Shown here in pieces: positions 62,390 to 64,000 of a stretch of DNA of 64,000 bases. The stretch covers positions 347,292 through 411,291 of the forward strand of contig NZ_FMUR01000003.1 of NCBI RefSeq assembly GCF_900101605.1. The letters are read 5' to 3'. Source of the stretch: Butyrivibrio hungatei (GTDB taxonomy: Bacteria > Bacillota > Clostridia > Lachnospirales > Lachnospiraceae). The notes below the pieces were generated by a model. The model searched no databases. It was not told the origin of the DNA and worked only from the letters and a program-made list of their open reading frames with translations. Every line of letters starts with the position of its first letter. Position 1 is the stretch's first letter. The translations under genes were made by a program, and so were the position numbers.

Positions 62390-62436
62390 GAAACGGGAAT
62401 GAAGATGATAACCTTCATTCCCGTTTCTTCCTTTTT
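62390..62436 (+). terminator. Inward-facing terminator at the left end of the IS
   Basis: Perfect 15-bp stem GAAACGGGAATGAAG / CTTCATTCCCGTTTC (62390-62404 with 62413-62427), then TTCCTTTTT. It stops plus-strand transcripts entering from the ABC operon. Confidence 0.85.
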
Positions 62437-62495
62437 AGGCATAACAAACAGGCGGATCTAAAATCCACCTACTAATCATGTTTTATTTTGATTAT

Positions 62496-63815
62496 TTATG
62501 CTACTCTATATAAGAAACTATGAAATACTTTTCCTGTCAGTATTCGTTTACGATGCCTATTAGGTCTAACTGGAATTATATTTCTAGCTATTATAGTTTC
62601 TAAATTAGGTGATGTCGTTTTTTCACGCAAGAATAGTCTGCAGACATGAGCAGCAACGGTAAAGTTCGCTTTGTATGTATATTTTCTTTGCTTTTTTTCA
62701 ATGACTACGTGCGAGGTAATCATTTCCGCAAAGTTATACATTATCAGATGTGCGTATATTTCTTGCTGAATACACATCACCTTTTTTGAATGAAAATCTA
62801 GCATTCCAATAGTATATTTTAAATCTCTAAATGAAGTTTCTATCCCCCATCTGGCTGCATATAACTTTTTTAAATTTGTTGGCGTATATTCCTTAGCGTC
62901 CAAGTTAGTAATTACGGTTTCATATGTGTCTTCAGTAATCTTGAATCGTACGATTCTAAATTTAAGCTCATAAAAGGCTACTGAATCCTTTTTCCTTAGC
63001 TTTGTTGGGAGATAATCAAACGGATGTGAATGTGCAATCAATTTGTAGTGATTCTTGTCCTTCAAAAATAATTCCTTCATTTCCTTTGTTTGTTTACGCG
63101 TAAGTTTTAAATCAATATTTACATCAAATTCTTCTTCATCAGGTAGGTCTAATCCATTCTTAATTCCTCGTGTACCATCCTTAATCCTTATGAGATAATA
63201 CCAACCTTTTTCTTGGATATGTGCCATACTGTGATAAGATTCGTATCCTCTATCAGCAATTACTAATGCTTTGGGAATAGGCGATCTATCTACCATCTCT
63301 TGCAATGCAGAGTGCTCATTTGCATCATGCTTTCCTTGAAGTACTACATCAGTATATAAATGATTTTCTAGATTATAGAGTGCATTTAAATGCAACAAAT
63401 TGTAGGGCTTTTGTCCATTAACACTGGGATAATAAGATTTTTTATCTTCAGAATTAGTTGGAATTTGAATATCAGAACCATCAACTGCAAGAATAGTTAA
63501 ATCAGAATGCGAATGATTTTGTAGTTTATTTGTAAACCCTTTAAAGATGTCTCTAAAAAATTCGGGCTTAATCTTTTGTCTTTGCTGAACAAAAGCCGAG
63601 GCAGATGGCAATGAACTGACATCATGGAAGATATCAATCATCTCATTGGTTATACTCTTGCTTTCCATCTCGATGATAGCTCTGACTATTTTTTCGAATG
63701 GAAGCTTACGATTCCTAGTGAAATCTACTTTGGGATTAACAACATAATCCAACATGTTTTGAGTAGTGGTAGTGATTTCAGATAATAAAAGCTTTTTAAT
63801 ATGTTTTGGTTTCAT
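62496..63815 (-). CDS. IS4-family transposase (DDE)
   Basis: 439 aa from the ATG at 63813-63815, which has GGAGGT 6 bp upstream; the frame continues 35 codons further into the leader hairpin. Catalytic Asp residues in LAVDGSDIQIP and VIADRGYES, and the IS4 YREK-type signature with Glu in RWGIETSFRDLK. No frameshift or internal stop, so it looks functional. Confidence 0.93.
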   Translation of the reverse strand: MKPKHIKKLLLSEITTTTQNMLDYVVNPKVDFTRNRKLPFEKIVRAIIEMESKSITNEMIDIFHDVSSLPSASAFVQQRQKIKPEFFRDIFKGFTNKLQNHSHSDLTILAVDGSDIQIPTNSEDKKSYYPSVNGQKPYNLLHLNALYNLENHLYTDVVLQGKHDANEHSALQEMVDRSPIPKALVIADRGYESYHSMAHIQEKGWYYLIRIKDGTRGIKNGLDLPDEEEFDVNIDLKLTRKQTKEMKELFLKDKNHYKLIAHSHPFDYLPTKLRKKDSVAFYELKFRIVRFKITEDTYETVITNLDAKEYTPTNLKKLYAARWGIETSFRDLKYTIGMLDFHSKKVMCIQQEIYAHLIMYNFAEMITSHVVIEKKQRKYTYKANFTVAAHVCRLFLREKTTSPNLETIIARNIIPVRPNRHRKRILTGKVFHSFLYRVA

Positions 63816-63854
63816 ATGTGACCTCCTTGCAATCAAGTTTTCCTTAATTACAAG

Positions 63855-63897
63855 GGCCGCTTTCGCTACCTTTAAAACATCAGTAGCGAAAGCGGCC
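63855..63897 (-). promoter_or_regulatory. Hairpin in the transposase leader
   Basis: Perfect 15-bp stem GGCCGCTTTCGCTAC / GTAGCGAAAGCGGCC with a 13-base loop, ending 40 bp before the transposase start. It could limit translation of read-through transcripts. Confidence 0.7.
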
Positions 63898-63931
63898 ACA
63901 CATTTACGATAATCTGTCAATACCTTTTAAG

Positions 63932-63963
63932 AAAAAAAGACCCCTATGTCATTTCTGACATAG
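63932..63963 (-). terminator. Inward-facing terminator at the right end of the IS
   Basis: Minus strand stem CTATGTCA/TGACATAG (63944-63963), then GGGGTC and seven T. It would stop transcripts entering the transposase gene from outside. Confidence 0.7.
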
Positions 63964-63983
63964 AGATCTTTTGGGCTGTCATC

Positions 63984-64000
63984 TTAACTTAATGACATTG
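63984..64000 (+). repeat. IS right terminal inverted repeat
   Basis: TTAACTTAATGACATTG, exact inverse of the left repeat, ending at the window edge. Confidence 0.9.

Larger units (their letters stand above)
62348..64000 (-). mobile_element. IS4-family insertion sequence, apparently complete
   Basis: About 1653 bp bounded by 17-bp perfect terminal inverted repeats (62348-62364 and 63984-64000). It holds one transposase gene, inward-facing terminators near both ends and a hairpin in the transposase leader. The right repeat ends on the last base of the window, so the target duplication cannot be checked. Confidence 0.88.

Noticed and set aside
1..64000. tRNA, rRNA or tmRNA genes
   Set aside because: No cloverleaf-like or rRNA-like sequence was recognised by eye on either strand; a tRNAscan or Infernal run would be decisive.

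Overview
This window looks like the chromosome of an anaerobic Gram-positive bacterium of the Lachnospiraceae (Butyrivibrio/Pseudobutyrivibrio-like). The inference rests on strong AGGAGG ribosome binding sites, lipoproteins and no outer-membrane genes, an anaerobic (cbi-type) corrin pathway with CbiK, and small families I associate with that group (DUF6110-like, DUF6142-like). I could run no database search. Most genes lie on the minus strand.

Layout. 0-3.1 kb: clpC controlled by an overlapping GntR-type regulator instead of ctsR. 3.2-8.5 kb: an SH3-domain membrane protein and a purEMND run. 8.5-14.6 kb: an M29-type aminopeptidase with a large extra N-terminal half, two small membrane proteins (one of only 50 aa), pyrE with its own promoter, an EamA-type transporter, pyrF and a two-domain response regulator. 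14.6-17.5 kb: a hybrid histidine kinase. 17.7-33.6 kb: the cobalamin region, with cbiA, an inserted plus-strand aldo/keto reductase, a likely small RNA, and a long minus-strand operon (cbiK, binding lipoprotein, cbiC, cbiD, cbiF, btuC, btuD, a cbiG-cbiH fusion, a cbiJ-cbiE-cbiT fusion) behind a cobalamin riboswitch. cbiL, cbiP, cbiB and the lower-ligand genes are not here.

33.6-36.2 kb holds two tandem arrays that differ in sequence but share one plan: about five units, a 74-bp period, and an inverted repeat about 38 bp wide in each unit. They flank a small lipoprotein gene and an SDR dehydrogenase. They are the least explained structure in the window.

36-56 kb is an iron/metal region: an HMA-domain membrane protein, a methyltransferase plus MacB-like ABC operon led by a Fur protein reduced to its DNA-binding domain, feoA-feoB, a Tp47-like lipoprotein with a ferric-reductase/FMN-binding membrane protein, a DUF6110-like protein with a P1B-type ATPase, a PD-(D/E)XK nuclease, and an ECF transporter (S, T, double ATPase) coupled to two exporter-fold ABC half-transporters. 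A 16-bp palindrome of the form GTTAGC-N4-GCTAAC recurs in front of these operons, so they probably form one metal regulon.

56-64 kb: an orphan AbrB-type protein, a zinc-ribbon membrane protein, REP-like palindromes, a TetR gene with a 32-bp palindrome and a second pair of ABC half-transporters, and a complete IS4-family element whose right inverted repeat ends at the last base of the window.
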